Assembly: GCA_031260455.1 (NCBI GenBank)
Contig: JAIRJW010000060.1
Location: forward strand, 1 to 42,947
DNA: 42,947 nucleotides
DNA from: Fluviicola sp.
GTDB lineage: Bacteria > Bacteroidota > Bacteroidia > Flavobacteriales_D > Crocinitomicaceae
Direction: 5' to 3'
A program made the translations under genes and the position numbers. Below are positions 18,302 through 26,899 of this stretch, one piece after another (position 1 is the stretch's first letter; the number at the start of each line of letters is the position of its first letter). The notes beneath the pieces are model-generated. The model ran no database searches, was not told the origin of the DNA, and saw nothing but the letters and a program-made list of their open reading frames with translations.

Positions 18302-19000
18302 ATGAATAAAGTTGTAAAAAACGTTGAAGAAGCCCTTGCAGGGATTGAAGATAACATGACACTGATGGTTGGAGGATTCGGCTTGTGCGGAATTCCTGAA
18401 AACTCCATTGCTCAATTGATGAAGATGGGAACCAAAGAGTTAACCTGTATTTCAAACAACGCTGGCGTAGATGACTTCGGACTGGGATTGTTGTTGCAGA
18501 ACAAACAGGTGAAAAAAATGATATCTTCTTATGTGGGAGAAAATGAAGAATTTGAACGTCAGATGCTTTCCGGGGAACTGGAAGTGGAATTAATCCCGCA
18601 GGGATCGCTGGCTGAGCGCTGTAGAGCGGGAGGTGCAGGAATCCCGGCATTTTTCACCCCGGCGGGTTACGGAACCGAAGTAGCAGAAGGAAAAGAAGTG
18701 CGTGAATTTAATGGGAAACCACACATCCTGGAAAGTGCATTGACGGCTGATTTTGCTATTGTAAAGGCCTGGAAAGGAGATACCGAAGGAAATCTGATAT
18801 TCAAAGCCACGGCACGTAACTTTAACCCGATGATGGCCATGGCTGGAAAAATCACCGTTGCGGAAGTGGAGGAACTGGTTCCTGCTGGCGAGTTGGACCC
18901 GAATTTCATTCACACCCCGGGAATTTTCGTTCAGCGCATCTTCCAGGGGGAAAAGTTTGAAAAACGTATCGAACAACGTACCGTCAGAAGCAGGCAATAA
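18302..19000 (+). CDS. scoA: 3-oxoacid CoA-transferase subunit A
   Basis: A 232-residue subunit A of the succinyl-CoA:3-ketoacid (acetoacetate) CoA-transferase, which moves CoA between succinate and acetoacetate. The family pattern is clear: [18 protein letters not shown], then [11 protein letters not shown], and [19 protein letters not shown]. It needs subunit B, whose gene (20946-21602) lies almost 2 kb further on, with a glycosyltransferase gene and a terminator between them. It begins 2 bases after the PBP stop. Confidence 0.93.
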   Translation: MNKVVKNVEEALAGIEDNMTLMVGGFGLCGIPENSIAQLMKMGTKELTCISNNAGVDDFGLGLLLQNKQVKKMISSYVGENEEFERQMLSGELEVELIPQGSLAERCRAGGAGIPAFFTPAGYGTEVAEGKEVREFNGKPHILESALTADFAIVKAWKGDTEGNLIFKATARNFNPMMAMAGKITVAEVEELVPAGELDPNFIHTPGIFVQRIFQGEKFEKRIEQRTVRSRQ

Positions 19001-19024
19001 CATTTTTTCGATGGGACAAACGAT

Positions 19025-19049
19025 AAGTGGCTGATCTGGCCACTTTTTT
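19025..19049 (+). terminator. Terminator after scoA
   Basis: AAGTGGC (19025-19031) pairs with GCCACTT (19039-19045), followed by T5. It separates scoA from the genes downstream, including its partner scoB. Confidence 0.82.
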
Positions 19050-19149
19050 GTATTTGTAAAGTGGCATAAGCGGAGGTCCTGATTTGTTAAAATCATTCTG
19101 TTAACCAAAAGTTCAGATAATTTAGTAAGTCAAATTAATTAGTGCTGTT

Positions 19150-20940
19150 TTGACTCAAAAAAATTCCTATACGCAAATTATAACCTGGGCGCTGTTTCTT
19201 GCATTGCTGATCTACGCCATTCTCAGGGCCTGGATAGTAGAACCGCTTCACGATGAAGTAGCTACTTATTTTCATTACATTGAAACTGGCGAAATCAAAG
19301 GTGGTCGCTCTTTGATGGATGCGAACAACCACTTGCTGAACAGCTGGCTGGGAAATTTCTCCTATCGCTTGTTTGGTGAGCACTTTTTCCTCTTCCGGCT
19401 TCCGGCGATTTTATGCTTTTGCCTCTACTTTTGGTGTAGCCGGAAACTCACCCGGTATTTAAACCTCGGATTTTGGGGAGAATTGTGCTTCGTTGCCCTG
19501 AATACCGTTCCGTGGATTTTTGATTATTTCAGCTATACCCGGGGGTATGGATTGGCTATCGGTTTCTTCATGGCGGCATTGCTTCAGCTGTATCTCTGGC
19601 TGAAAACTCACCACACGGGACATTTTATCCTGCTATTATTTTTTCTTTATTTAGCGGTTCTCTCCAATCTCACCTACCTGGTTTCCACGCTGATCATTCT
19701 AAGCTACGTAGTTTTCATCACACTACTTTATTCCCGGAAACTGGGAATCAAAGCATTGGTTTTTCATGCATTTCTGGTCATTGTTTTCTGCTACTCACTG
19801 ATTCCTCTCATTCAGTTTACCTTCGCACTGAAAGAAGCAGGCGCTCTGTACTACGGAAGTCTCGATGGCCTTTGGAGGGTAACTGGGAAAACACTTTCAC
19901 GCTATGTACTGTTCCTGGATTCCGACTGGCTGAAAATGGCTTACTTATTGATTGGTCTTGTGGGAGGGATCATTTTTTTCCTGCAATGGAAAAAGGAATC
20001 GGGATTGAAGTTCCTCTCCGAAAGCATATTCTGGCTGTGTATGCTGGTTGGCGGAAATATTCTTGCCATTCTCTTCATGGCAAAAGTGATGAAGGTGAAT
20101 TATCCGGAAGACCGCGCTGCCATGTACCTCATCCCATTGAGTATTCTGACAATCACGGTTCTTTTTGCGCAATACAAAATTTCCAGGTATTTCCTGTTGG
20201 TGCTTTTGTTCTTCCCAATCGGTTTTCTCGCAAAATTGAATTTAAATACATCGGTTTTCTCACCGGATGACCGGATGAGTGAAACCTTTTATCACGAGGC
20301 GATAAAAGACCTGAAAGCGCATGAAACGGTCACTGTCTGTCCGATTATGCAACTCACCTACTCCTTTTTCGAGCGCAGGAATTCAAATCGAAAAACCAAA
20401 CACATTGCAGCAGTACAGGAAGAGTTTCTTCCGTGTAGTGACGTAATCCTGACCAAAGCCGTTTACCTGAAAGGAAAAAATTTCAGCCAGTACAAGATTA
20501 TCGCTCAGGATCCTCTGGCAAATTATATTGCATTGAGAAGAAAAAAAGCATTTGAACCGTTACAGTTGTTTGATTCAATCGGAAAAAACCAACAAACCAA
20601 TGCAGAATACATTTTGTTCTATGAAGGCCCGATCAAAGAAGCATGGCGGGATAAGACCATCCGGATCAGCCTGAAAGCAGGCGTGAAAACGGACAAAGGG
20701 CTGAACAATTTCAATGTGGTTATTTCGACGAACGATTCTTCCGGACGAAATCTGCGGTATGATTATCAAAATCTCCGGTGGTATTATGGAGAGAATGCCG
20801 GACGGTTCTCAGTGAATTATCCATATGCGGCAAAGCATTTTCTCAGTGAAGAATCCCAATTGATTATTTATATTTGGAATCCGGAAAGGAAACAGGTAAC
20901 ACTTTCAGGTCCGGAAATTCAGATTATTGAATTAAAATAA
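19150..20940 (+). CDS. GT-C (GT39-like) membrane glycosyltransferase
   Basis: A 596-residue protein with about ten membrane helices in the first 380 residues and a soluble C-terminal domain of about 200. The first loop holds PLHDEVATYFHYIETG, whose Asp-Glu matches the acidic catalytic pair of GT-C enzymes such as ArnT and PMT; NNHLLNSWLGNFSYRLFG and FRLPAILCF follow as in GT39-like proteins. Such enzymes transfer sugars from polyprenyl-phosphate donors on the periplasmic side. The acceptor is unknown. It starts at TTG (no in-frame ATG gives a full first helix). scoB follows after 5 bases, so the two are probably co-transcribed. Confidence 0.75.
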   Translation: MTQKNSYTQIITWALFLALLIYAILRAWIVEPLHDEVATYFHYIETGEIKGGRSLMDANNHLLNSWLGNFSYRLFGEHFFLFRLPAILCFCLYFWCSRKLTRYLNLGFWGELCFVALNTVPWIFDYFSYTRGYGLAIGFFMAALLQLYLWLKTHHTGHFILLLFFLYLAVLSNLTYLVSTLIILSYVVFITLLYSRKLGIKALVFHAFLVIVFCYSLIPLIQFTFALKEAGALYYGSLDGLWRVTGKTLSRYVLFLDSDWLKMAYLLIGLVGGIIFFLQWKKESGLKFLSESIFWLCMLVGGNILAILFMAKVMKVNYPEDRAAMYLIPLSILTITVLFAQYKISRYFLLVLLFFPIGFLAKLNLNTSVFSPDDRMSETFYHEAIKDLKAHETVTVCPIMQLTYSFFERRNSNRKTKHIAAVQEEFLPCSDVILTKAVYLKGKNFSQYKIIAQDPLANYIALRRKKAFEPLQLFDSIGKNQQTNAEYILFYEGPIKEAWRDKTIRISLKAGVKTDKGLNNFNVVISTNDSSGRNLRYDYQNLRWYYGENAGRFSVNYPYAAKHFLSEESQLIIYIWNPERKQVTLSGPEIQIIELK

Positions 20941-20945
20941 AGCAT

Positions 20946-21602
20946 ATGGCACTGGATAAAAACGGAATTGCAAAACGAATTGCACAGGAGTTACGCGACG
21001 GTTGGTACGTCAATCTGGGAATTGGGATTCCTACGCTTGTCGCAAATTTTATTCCGGAAGGAATTGATGTGGAATTTCAATCGGAAAACGGAATTCTCGG
21101 AATGGGTCCTTTTCCTTTTGAAGGAGAAGAAGATCCGGACCTGATCAATGCAGGAAAGCAGACGATTACTGCCAGGAAAGGAGCTGTTTTCTTTGATTCT
21201 GCGACTTCTTTTGCCATGATCCGCGGAAAACACGTTCAACTGACGGTTTTGGGAGCGATGGAAGTTTCTCAGAATGGAGATATTGCCAACTGGAAGATTC
21301 CCGGAAAGATGGTCAAAGGAATGGGAGGTGCAATGGATCTCGTTGCTTCCGCTGAAAACATTATCGTAGCAATGATGCATTCCAACAAAGCTGGCGAATC
21401 CAAAATTCTGAAAATGTGTACACTCCCATTAACCGGAGTAGGTTGCGTGAAAAAAGTAGTCACCGAACTGGCTGTGCTGGAAATCAGAGACAATCAATTT
21501 CACCTGCTGGAAAGAGCACCAGGAGTAAGTGTCGAAGAAATTATCTCAAAAACCGAAGGAGACCTGGTTGTTCCGGATTTCGTATCGGAAATGAGCATTT
21601 AA
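20946..21602 (+). CDS. scoB: 3-oxoacid CoA-transferase subunit B
   Basis: A 218-residue subunit B of the same CoA-transferase as ScoA. It has [13 protein letters not shown], the catalytic-glutamate motif [10 protein letters not shown] and a GGAMDLV segment, all typical of the family. The Glu forms the glutamyl-CoA thioester intermediate. It is translated 5 bases after the GT-C gene and 22 bases before a GT2 gene, so its transcription is tied to glycosyltransferases rather than to scoA. Confidence 0.94.
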   Translation: MALDKNGIAKRIAQELRDGWYVNLGIGIPTLVANFIPEGIDVEFQSENGILGMGPFPFEGEEDPDLINAGKQTITARKGAVFFDSATSFAMIRGKHVQLTVLGAMEVSQNGDIANWKIPGKMVKGMGGAMDLVASAENIIVAMMHSNKAGESKILKMCTLPLTGVGCVKKVVTELAVLEIRDNQFHLLERAPGVSVEEIISKTEGDLVVPDFVSEMSI

Positions 21603-21624
21603 TCTTCTAATTTTCACTCTGCTT

Positions 21625-22341
21625 ATGATTCAGAAGCTGTCCATTCTCATTCCTGCTTATAACGAAGGCCCGACGATTCACCTGATTTTGGATAAAATTA
21701 AGAACGTACACCTGCAATATAACGTTCAAAAAGAGATTATCATTGTCAATGACTGTTCAAAAGACAATACTGTTGAATGTATAGAAGCTTATATGGCAAC
21801 CAACCCGGAAATGGACATTCGTTTGTTTTCCCAGCCTTACAACCAGGGAAAGGGAGCTGCAATCAATCGCGCCATGCAGAAGGCAAGTGGAGAATACATC
21901 ATTATCCAGGATGCCGACCTGGAATACGATCCGGAAGAGTACAACCTGTTGCTGAAGCCGGTTTATATGGATAATGCGGATGTTGTTTATGGCTCCCGCT
22001 TTATGGGACACCAGCCTCATCGCATTTTGTTCTACTGGCATTCCAAGGGCAACAAGTTCCTGACCGGGCTTTCGAATATGATGACGAACCTGAACCTGAC
22101 AGATATGGAAACCTGTTACAAACTCATTCGTACTTCTATTGCCAGGGAGATCAACATTAAGGAAAAACGCTTCGGCATTGAACCGGAAATCACAGCTAAA
22201 CTGGCGAAAAGAAAGGGAATTCGCATTTATGAAGTCGGGATTTCCTACTATGGAAGAACGTATGAAGAAGGGAAGAAAATTGGTTGGAGAGATGGATTCA
22301 GAGCCATCTACTGCATCATTAAATACCGTTTTTTAAATTAA
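21625..22341 (+). CDS. DPM1-like GT2 glycosyltransferase
   Basis: A 238-residue GT-A fold enzyme with the dolichyl-phosphate-mannose-synthase pattern: [25 protein letters not shown], the metal-binding [11 protein letters not shown] (near 96) and then VVYGSRF. There is no membrane segment at the C-terminus. Family members make polyprenyl-phosphate sugars from nucleotide sugars on the cytoplasmic face, or glycosylate lipids directly. It is co-directional with the GT-C gene two genes upstream, which could use such a donor; this is inference. Its end overlaps the convergent acyltransferase gene by 4 bases. Confidence 0.88.
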   Translation: MIQKLSILIPAYNEGPTIHLILDKIKNVHLQYNVQKEIIIVNDCSKDNTVECIEAYMATNPEMDIRLFSQPYNQGKGAAINRAMQKASGEYIIIQDADLEYDPEEYNLLLKPVYMDNADVVYGSRFMGHQPHRILFYWHSKGNKFLTGLSNMMTNLNLTDMETCYKLIRTSIAREINIKEKRFGIEPEITAKLAKRKGIRIYEVGISYYGRTYEEGKKIGWRDGFRAIYCIIKYRFLN

Positions 22342-23303
22342 TATTTGATGCCTTTTGACCAGTGCATGGCTCTTTTTTCAATGAGCAGATAGTAGCCGTA
22401 AGCAAAAGCCAGTGCTATACAAACTGCTGTTACAATATAAATCCAGGGATTCAGATTAACGTGCTGCTGGTTTTTACAGTAGAATAAAAACATTCCTCCC
22501 GAAAACCCATGAGTCAGGTACAGCGAATAGGAAAACTGTCCGACTTGTTTAAACCAACGGTTCGTTATCGGAATCCAAAGCAGGAATATTGTCCCGATAG
22601 CGGCAATAACTAGATCTTCCATCGGGAAGACCAGATACAGAAAAGTAAAGCAAGATACGATGATGCCGTAGTTCAAAATGAGTTGCCGTTTTTTATAAAC
22701 CTCACAACAAGCAATTCCGATCAGGAAAAACGGGATGTTATGAATCAAATCGAAAGAATGGAAATAATACGTTACAATCAGGCTGGAAAACACGATAATG
22801 CCGTAACTCCAGCTTGTCATTTGCATCGGGACAACCAGTAGGCCGATAACCAGGTAAAACAAAAATTCCACTTTCAAAGTTATAAAAATCGGATTCATCC
22901 ACTCCGTATTCCCGAACATATCAACTGTAAGCGTTGCATTTTGAACGAGTTGATTTGCAGAAAAAGGAAAAGGCCATCCCCAGATAAAAGGTGTGAAGCA
23001 GATCAGCAGAATAGTTCCCCAAAAAGGCGGAAAAATGCGTGTAATACGTTTGATCAGATACTTCGGATATTGGCTGAATCCATAGGAACTATTACTTAGC
23101 GAAAGATAAATAACAAATCCGGAAATAATGTAAAACAACTCAACACCCTGAGCCCCGAATTCCGAATATTTCCGAATGGATTCACTTGCTAAAAGCGGTC
23201 CGTTTGCATCGCCAAATGAAATAAAATGAAAAATCAAAACCATCAAAGCCGCAATGGCCCTTAATGATTCAATATGTCCCAGATAAACATTTTGTTTTTT
23301 CAA
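22338..23303 (-). CDS. Acyltransferase family 3 membrane protein (OafA-like)
   Basis: A 321-residue protein with about ten membrane helices. The N-terminal [18 protein letters not shown] includes the family's conserved R and catalytic His (in FHF); [20 protein letters not shown] and [11 protein letters not shown] follow, all standard for acyltransferase 3. Such enzymes add acetyl or other acyl groups to surface sugars or peptidoglycan. The start is TTG; the nearby ATG is out of frame. It lies tail to tail with the GT2 gene, so its target may be the glycan made there, but this is only context. Confidence 0.88.
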   Translation of the reverse strand: MKKQNVYLGHIESLRAIAALMVLIFHFISFGDANGPLLASESIRKYSEFGAQGVELFYIISGFVIYLSLSNSSYGFSQYPKYLIKRITRIFPPFWGTILLICFTPFIWGWPFPFSANQLVQNATLTVDMFGNTEWMNPIFITLKVEFLFYLVIGLLVVPMQMTSWSYGIIVFSSLIVTYYFHSFDLIHNIPFFLIGIACCEVYKKRQLILNYGIIVSCFTFLYLVFPMEDLVIAAIGTIFLLWIPITNRWFKQVGQFSYSLYLTHGFSGGMFLFYCKNQQHVNLNPWIYIVTAVCIALAFAYGYYLLIEKRAMHWSKGIKY

Positions 23304-23370
23304 TTCAGGTGCTGAATTAATGTTTTATTTTAGAATGTGCCAGAGATTCAAAAATTATCCGATTAGGGGT

Positions 23371-23730
23371 TTAATACAGTTCCTGTTTCAAAGCCGTACG
23401 GTAATCTTTGATTTCTTCTCTGTTGATTTTATGCTCTGCATTTTTCAGCAGATTCAACAAATAAAGGAAATTTTCCTGGTCTTCGATTTCCAACGGGAAT
23501 TCATTTCCTTCTTCATCTTCCTCGTATTGAGCCTGCACGTCAAATGCATTTCTATCCTGCAAAAATTCGTATGATAAACGTAAAACTTTTACCACCAACG
23601 GATCCTGCTCTTTCAACGCTTGTTCTCGCAATTCTTTCAAATCCTCAACAAGACCTTTATAAGCAATCCCCTCTTTTTCCACTTTGGAAATAATTGTTTC
23701 TAATTTTTTATTGGCAATGGCCGTTTTCAT
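23371..23730 (-). CDS. Hypothetical acidic helical protein
   Basis: A 119-residue soluble protein of unknown function. It is predicted to be mostly helical, with charged N-terminal sequence (KLETIISKVEKEG, LKELREQALKEQD), an acidic middle (QYEEDEEGNEF) and a further helix (ENFLYLLNLLKNAEHKINREEI). No signal peptide or membrane segment. Upstream is a TACATTTG box and a GTAAC...GTTAC pair in the leader. It is separate from the acyltransferase gene 67 bases downstream on the same strand. Confidence 0.6.
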   Translation of the reverse strand: MKTAIANKKLETIISKVEKEGIAYKGLVEDLKELREQALKEQDPLVVKVLRLSYEFLQDRNAFDVQAQYEEDEEGNEFPLEIEDQENFLYLLNLLKNAEHKINREEIKDYRTALKQELY

Positions 23731-23782
23731 ACTTCATTTATTTTCAGAATAGTAACTACTTTGTTACAAAATTCAAGACATG

Positions 23783-23790
23783 CAAATGTA
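23783..23790 (-). promoter_or_regulatory. -7 box of the acidic helical protein gene
   Basis: TACATTTG on the minus strand, 52 bases before the ATG. A GTAAC/GTTAC inverted pair (23752-23767) lies in the leader. Confidence 0.5.
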
Positions 23791-23900
23791 ATGACTTCTT
23801 GGCAGTTAAAATAGCATCCGCCCTGTTTTTTTGCAAAAATCCTTTGAACTTTCGGATCGGGGCCGAACATCTTCTTTTGCTTTCTTTCAGATTTAATATT

Positions 23901-23928
23901 TTGTAAGAAAAACGAATGCTTATATTTG
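23901..23928 (+). promoter_or_regulatory. Promoter of the LysE-family transporter gene
   Basis: TTG (23901-23903), a 17-base spacer and TATATTTG (23921-23928), a complete Bacteroidota promoter. The predicted start leaves a leader of about 15 bases before the TTG start codon. Confidence 0.75.
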
Positions 23929-23950
23929 TAAAAACAGAAAAACCAGTCTT

Positions 23951-24604
23951 TTGCTTGATATTTTACTCAAAGGTATTCTAACCGGATTTATACTCAGTAT
24001 AATGATAGGTCCAGTATTTTTTCTGCTGCTGGAAACAAGTATCCGAAAAGGAATCCGGGCCGCTATTGTATTCGATTTAGGAGTTTTCCTCTCGGATTTC
24101 ATCTATATTATCATTGCGCTGATTTTTTACTCGGAAGTCCGTAAAATCACTTCCGGTGAATACGGGCATATCATTTCCATTATCGGTGGTGTGATCCTGG
24201 CTGTTTTCGGGCTGGTCACGCTTCTGAAAAAACCCAAAGAAGATGGTATCAATGAAGCTGACAAACAGTTGAACAACCAGACCAAGGACCTCATTCTTCT
24301 GGGATTAAAGGGATTCCTGCTGAATTTCGCGAATCCTGGTGTTATTTTTTACTGGATCACGGTGATCGCACTGGGAGCAGACGGGAAAAATAATTCAGGA
24401 GATGCGATTGAAGAAAGTACTTACTGGTACATCCTGATTATCATGATTACATTCTTTTCCATCGATTTGCTGAAAATAATCGGTGCCAAAAAATTGCGTC
24501 CTTTTATCACAGATAATCTCCTGGTGAGTTTGAACAGGCTTATCGGGCTCATCATTATGGGTGCTGGCGCATTGTTGATAATCAAAGGTTTTTTAGCGAA
24601 ATAG
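23951..24604 (+). CDS. LysE family transporter
   Basis: A 217-residue membrane protein with six hydrophobic segments. The start LLKGILTGFILSIMIGPVFFLLLETSIRKG is the hallmark N-terminus of the LysE/RhtB superfamily, which exports amino acids or other small molecules; GFLLNFANPGVIFYW is the second conserved segment with its N-P turn. The substrate cannot be read. The start is TTG, fixed by the promoter just upstream and by the family N-terminus. Confidence 0.85.
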   Translation: MLDILLKGILTGFILSIMIGPVFFLLLETSIRKGIRAAIVFDLGVFLSDFIYIIIALIFYSEVRKITSGEYGHIISIIGGVILAVFGLVTLLKKPKEDGINEADKQLNNQTKDLILLGLKGFLLNFANPGVIFYWITVIALGADGKNNSGDAIEESTYWYILIIMITFFSIDLLKIIGAKKLRPFITDNLLVSLNRLIGLIIMGAGALLIIKGFLAK

Positions 24605-24661
24605 GTGCTGTAACATTTCAAGTAAAATCAGCTTATAAAATTGAATAATCATTCACGTTCC

Positions 24662-26368
24662 ATGAAATTTGTTTGCATTTTTTTTTCATTCTTTTCACTG
24701 ATAGTATCCGGTCAGGTAGTGAACAAGGAAAACCTGACTCCGAAAGTCAAAAACTATTATGATTTCAACCACACACAACTGGAATCCGTAGGAAGCTATT
24801 ACAAAGATCCGCTGGGTGAAACTGCCGACAAGCATGGGAAATGGCTTTATTACGACCGGTTCGGAAACTTGGTGGAAGAGCGGAATTACTATCGTGGGAA
24901 ACTACACGGAAGAGTCATTGCGAATTATTCCAACGGGAAGAGTAAACAGGAAGGTTACTTCATAATGGGTGAGCAGGACAGTGTGTTCAGAGAATGGAAT
25001 GAAACGGGAAAACCAAGTGTTCAGGGATATTTCAAATTCGGAAAGCCTTATGGAATCTGGGAATATTACTACCTCACAGGCCAGAAAAAACAAATCGAAG
25101 AAGTTATTGATTCTACCGTTTATCTGCGCGAATTCTGGCTCCCTGACAGCCTTCACACTCAGAAAATCAAGGATGGGAACGGGGAATACCTGACATTCTA
25201 TGATCTCGGAATGGAAAAGGAATGGTACAACTATAGAAACGGATTAAAAAATGGTCCATTTGAAGAATTTTCCATTTACGGATATCCGCTCATTAACGGA
25301 AAGTTCAGAGAAGGCGAGAAAGACAGCACCTGGAATTATTACTATTACACCGGTTCCATTGAAAAAACGACCAATTATCTGAATGGGAAACTCGATGGGG
25401 AATACAAATACTATTACGACAACGGGCAGTTGAACATGGAAGGATTTTACAAAGACGGCGAAAAGTCGGGCAAATGGATCTGGTACACCAAAAAGGGAAC
25501 CAAAGACCAGGAGGGAAGTTTTGACCTGGGGAAACAGCATGGAAAATGGATTTACTATTATCCGACCGGAGAAGTCAGCTACAATGCAGAATATGACTAT
25601 GACAAGAAAACGGGAACCTGGTCTTATTTCTATAAAGACGGAAGCAAATTTAAGCTGGGAAGTTTCCAGAATGATGAAAAACACGGAAAATGGGAAACCT
25701 GGTACGAAAACGGCACTTTGCTGATGTCGGGTGTTTACAAAAATGGAAAAGAAGAAGGAACCTGGGTAAATTACTGGGAAACCGGGAAAGAAAAAAATAT
25801 TGCGACATTTAAAAACGGGTTGTTATATGGAAAATGGGAATCCTACTATCCTACTGGTAAACCGAATGTCTTTGGTTCCTATAAGGAAGGAGAAAAAACC
25901 GGTGTATGGACCAGCTTCTTCGAAAACGGAAAAGAGAAAGACATCATTAATTACAAGATCATCACCAAAAAAACGAAAATCAAAAATGGCCCTTTGAAAG
26001 ATTTTGAAGTGAAAGAAAGTATCAGGGATGGACATTCTGTTGCCTTCTCTCAGAAAGATTTCAAAAAGACGGAAGAAGGAGATTACAAAAACGGGGAAAA
26101 GGATGGAGTTTGGTATACGTATTGGCCGGGAGGTAAAATTCCGAGCAATACCAACACTTACAAAGAAGGAAAATTACATGGAAAAACCACCGAACTGGAT
26201 CGCAGGGGAAACATTATTTCTGAAACCGAATACAAGGATGGCTTGAAGCATGGAAAGATGAAACTCTACGACAAACGCGGAAAAGTGGTAAAAGAACTAG
26301 AATTCGAATTCGGGCAGCAAGTTGTTAAAACCAACGGTGGAAGTAATATTCAGTTCAAGGCAAAATAA
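24662..26368 (+). CDS. Exported MORN-variant repeat protein (YwqK-like)
   Basis: A 568-residue protein with a signal peptide (FVCIFFSFFSLIVSGQ) and then well over a dozen copies of a roughly 20-23 residue repeat of the type G-x-W-x-x-Y-[YF]-x-x-G-x-x-x-x-x-x-x-Y-x-x-G-[KE], covering almost the whole chain. This is the MORN-2 / YwqK variant repeat. Databases often call it an antitoxin after YwqK, but no toxin is linked here and the signal peptide argues against an intracellular antitoxin. It probably forms an extended beta structure at the cell surface or in the periplasm. The TTG at 24641 is rejected because the ATG gives a normal signal peptide. Confidence 0.82.
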   Translation: MKFVCIFFSFFSLIVSGQVVNKENLTPKVKNYYDFNHTQLESVGSYYKDPLGETADKHGKWLYYDRFGNLVEERNYYRGKLHGRVIANYSNGKSKQEGYFIMGEQDSVFREWNETGKPSVQGYFKFGKPYGIWEYYYLTGQKKQIEEVIDSTVYLREFWLPDSLHTQKIKDGNGEYLTFYDLGMEKEWYNYRNGLKNGPFEEFSIYGYPLINGKFREGEKDSTWNYYYYTGSIEKTTNYLNGKLDGEYKYYYDNGQLNMEGFYKDGEKSGKWIWYTKKGTKDQEGSFDLGKQHGKWIYYYPTGEVSYNAEYDYDKKTGTWSYFYKDGSKFKLGSFQNDEKHGKWETWYENGTLLMSGVYKNGKEEGTWVNYWETGKEKNIATFKNGLLYGKWESYYPTGKPNVFGSYKEGEKTGVWTSFFENGKEKDIINYKIITKKTKIKNGPLKDFEVKESIRDGHSVAFSQKDFKKTEEGDYKNGEKDGVWYTYWPGGKIPSNTNTYKEGKLHGKTTELDRRGNIISETEYKDGLKHGKMKLYDKRGKVVKELEFEFGQQVVKTNGGSNIQFKAK

Positions 26369-26427
26369 AAGAATTCAAAAGTATTTTATAAACTCATCTT
26401 TTTTCTTAAATTAAAAAGAAAGAAGTT

Positions 26428-26781
26428 ATGACCGATCAGGAATTAGGTGTTTTCGGGGAGCAGATGGCTCAGAGATTTCTGTTGAAAAACGGGTATTCCA
26501 TCCGGAAAACAAACTATCGTTATCACAAGTTTGAAATTGACATCATCGCTGAAAAAGATGACAAACTCGTCGTAGTGGAAGTAAAGACCAGACAAACTGC
26601 CGAGGTTGGGGAGCCGTGGATGGCGGTTACGAAAAAGAAACAACGGCAGATCATCACCTGCACGGATCATTACATTCAATCCGGGAACCTAGACAGCGAA
26701 GTACGTTTTGATATCATCTCGATCGTGCATAACCAATACCGAACCAAACTAGAGCATATTGAGGATGCGTTTTCGACTTGA
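26428..26781 (+). CDS. YraN family protein (UPF0102)
   Basis: A 117-residue protein of the YraN/UPF0102 family, which has a restriction-endonuclease-like fold. The motifs are present in order: GEQMAQRFL, then FEIDIIAEKDDKLVVVEVKTR, with E-x-D and E-V-K as the putative nuclease triad, and FDIISI. The biological role is unsettled; a part in DNA uptake or recombination has been proposed for relatives. It has no close partner here and lies between the MORN-variant gene and the accessory fic patch. Confidence 0.9.
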   Translation: MTDQELGVFGEQMAQRFLLKNGYSIRKTNYRYHKFEIDIIAEKDDKLVVVEVKTRQTAEVGEPWMAVTKKKQRQIITCTDHYIQSGNLDSEVRFDIISIVHNQYRTKLEHIEDAFST

Positions 26782-26821
26782 TCAGAGACCTCAGAGGTGC
26801 AAAGAATGCAGAGTTACCATC

Positions 26822-26829
26822 TAAATTTG
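26822..26829 (+). promoter_or_regulatory. Upstream candidate -7 box for fic
   Basis: TAAATTTG matches TAnnTTTG, 70 bases before the fic GTG. It may be a second promoter. Confidence 0.35.
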
Positions 26830-26849
26830 CGTACAAAACAGTTTATTCG

Positions 26850-26863
26850 CCGCAAAAATGCGG
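26850..26863. promoter_or_regulatory. Dyad operator candidate before fic
   Basis: CCGCA-aaaa-TGCGG spans 26850-26863, just upstream of the -7 box at 26875. A third copy of CCGCA occurs at 26883-26887, immediately past that box, so the promoter core is flanked by copies of the motif. Autoregulation through the Fic protein's C-terminal region is a guess. Confidence 0.4.
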
Positions 26864-26874
26864 AAAATATTTTC

Positions 26875-26882
26875 TACTTTTG
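26875..26882 (+). promoter_or_regulatory. -7 box of fic
   Basis: TACTTTTG, 17 bases before the GTG start. Confidence 0.6.
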
Positions 26883-26899
26883 CCGCATAGTTTTTTGAT

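Noticed and set aside
24662..26368. Antitoxin function for the MORN-variant protein
   Set aside because: The YwqK name is inherited from databases; this protein has a signal peptide and no toxin gene next to it.
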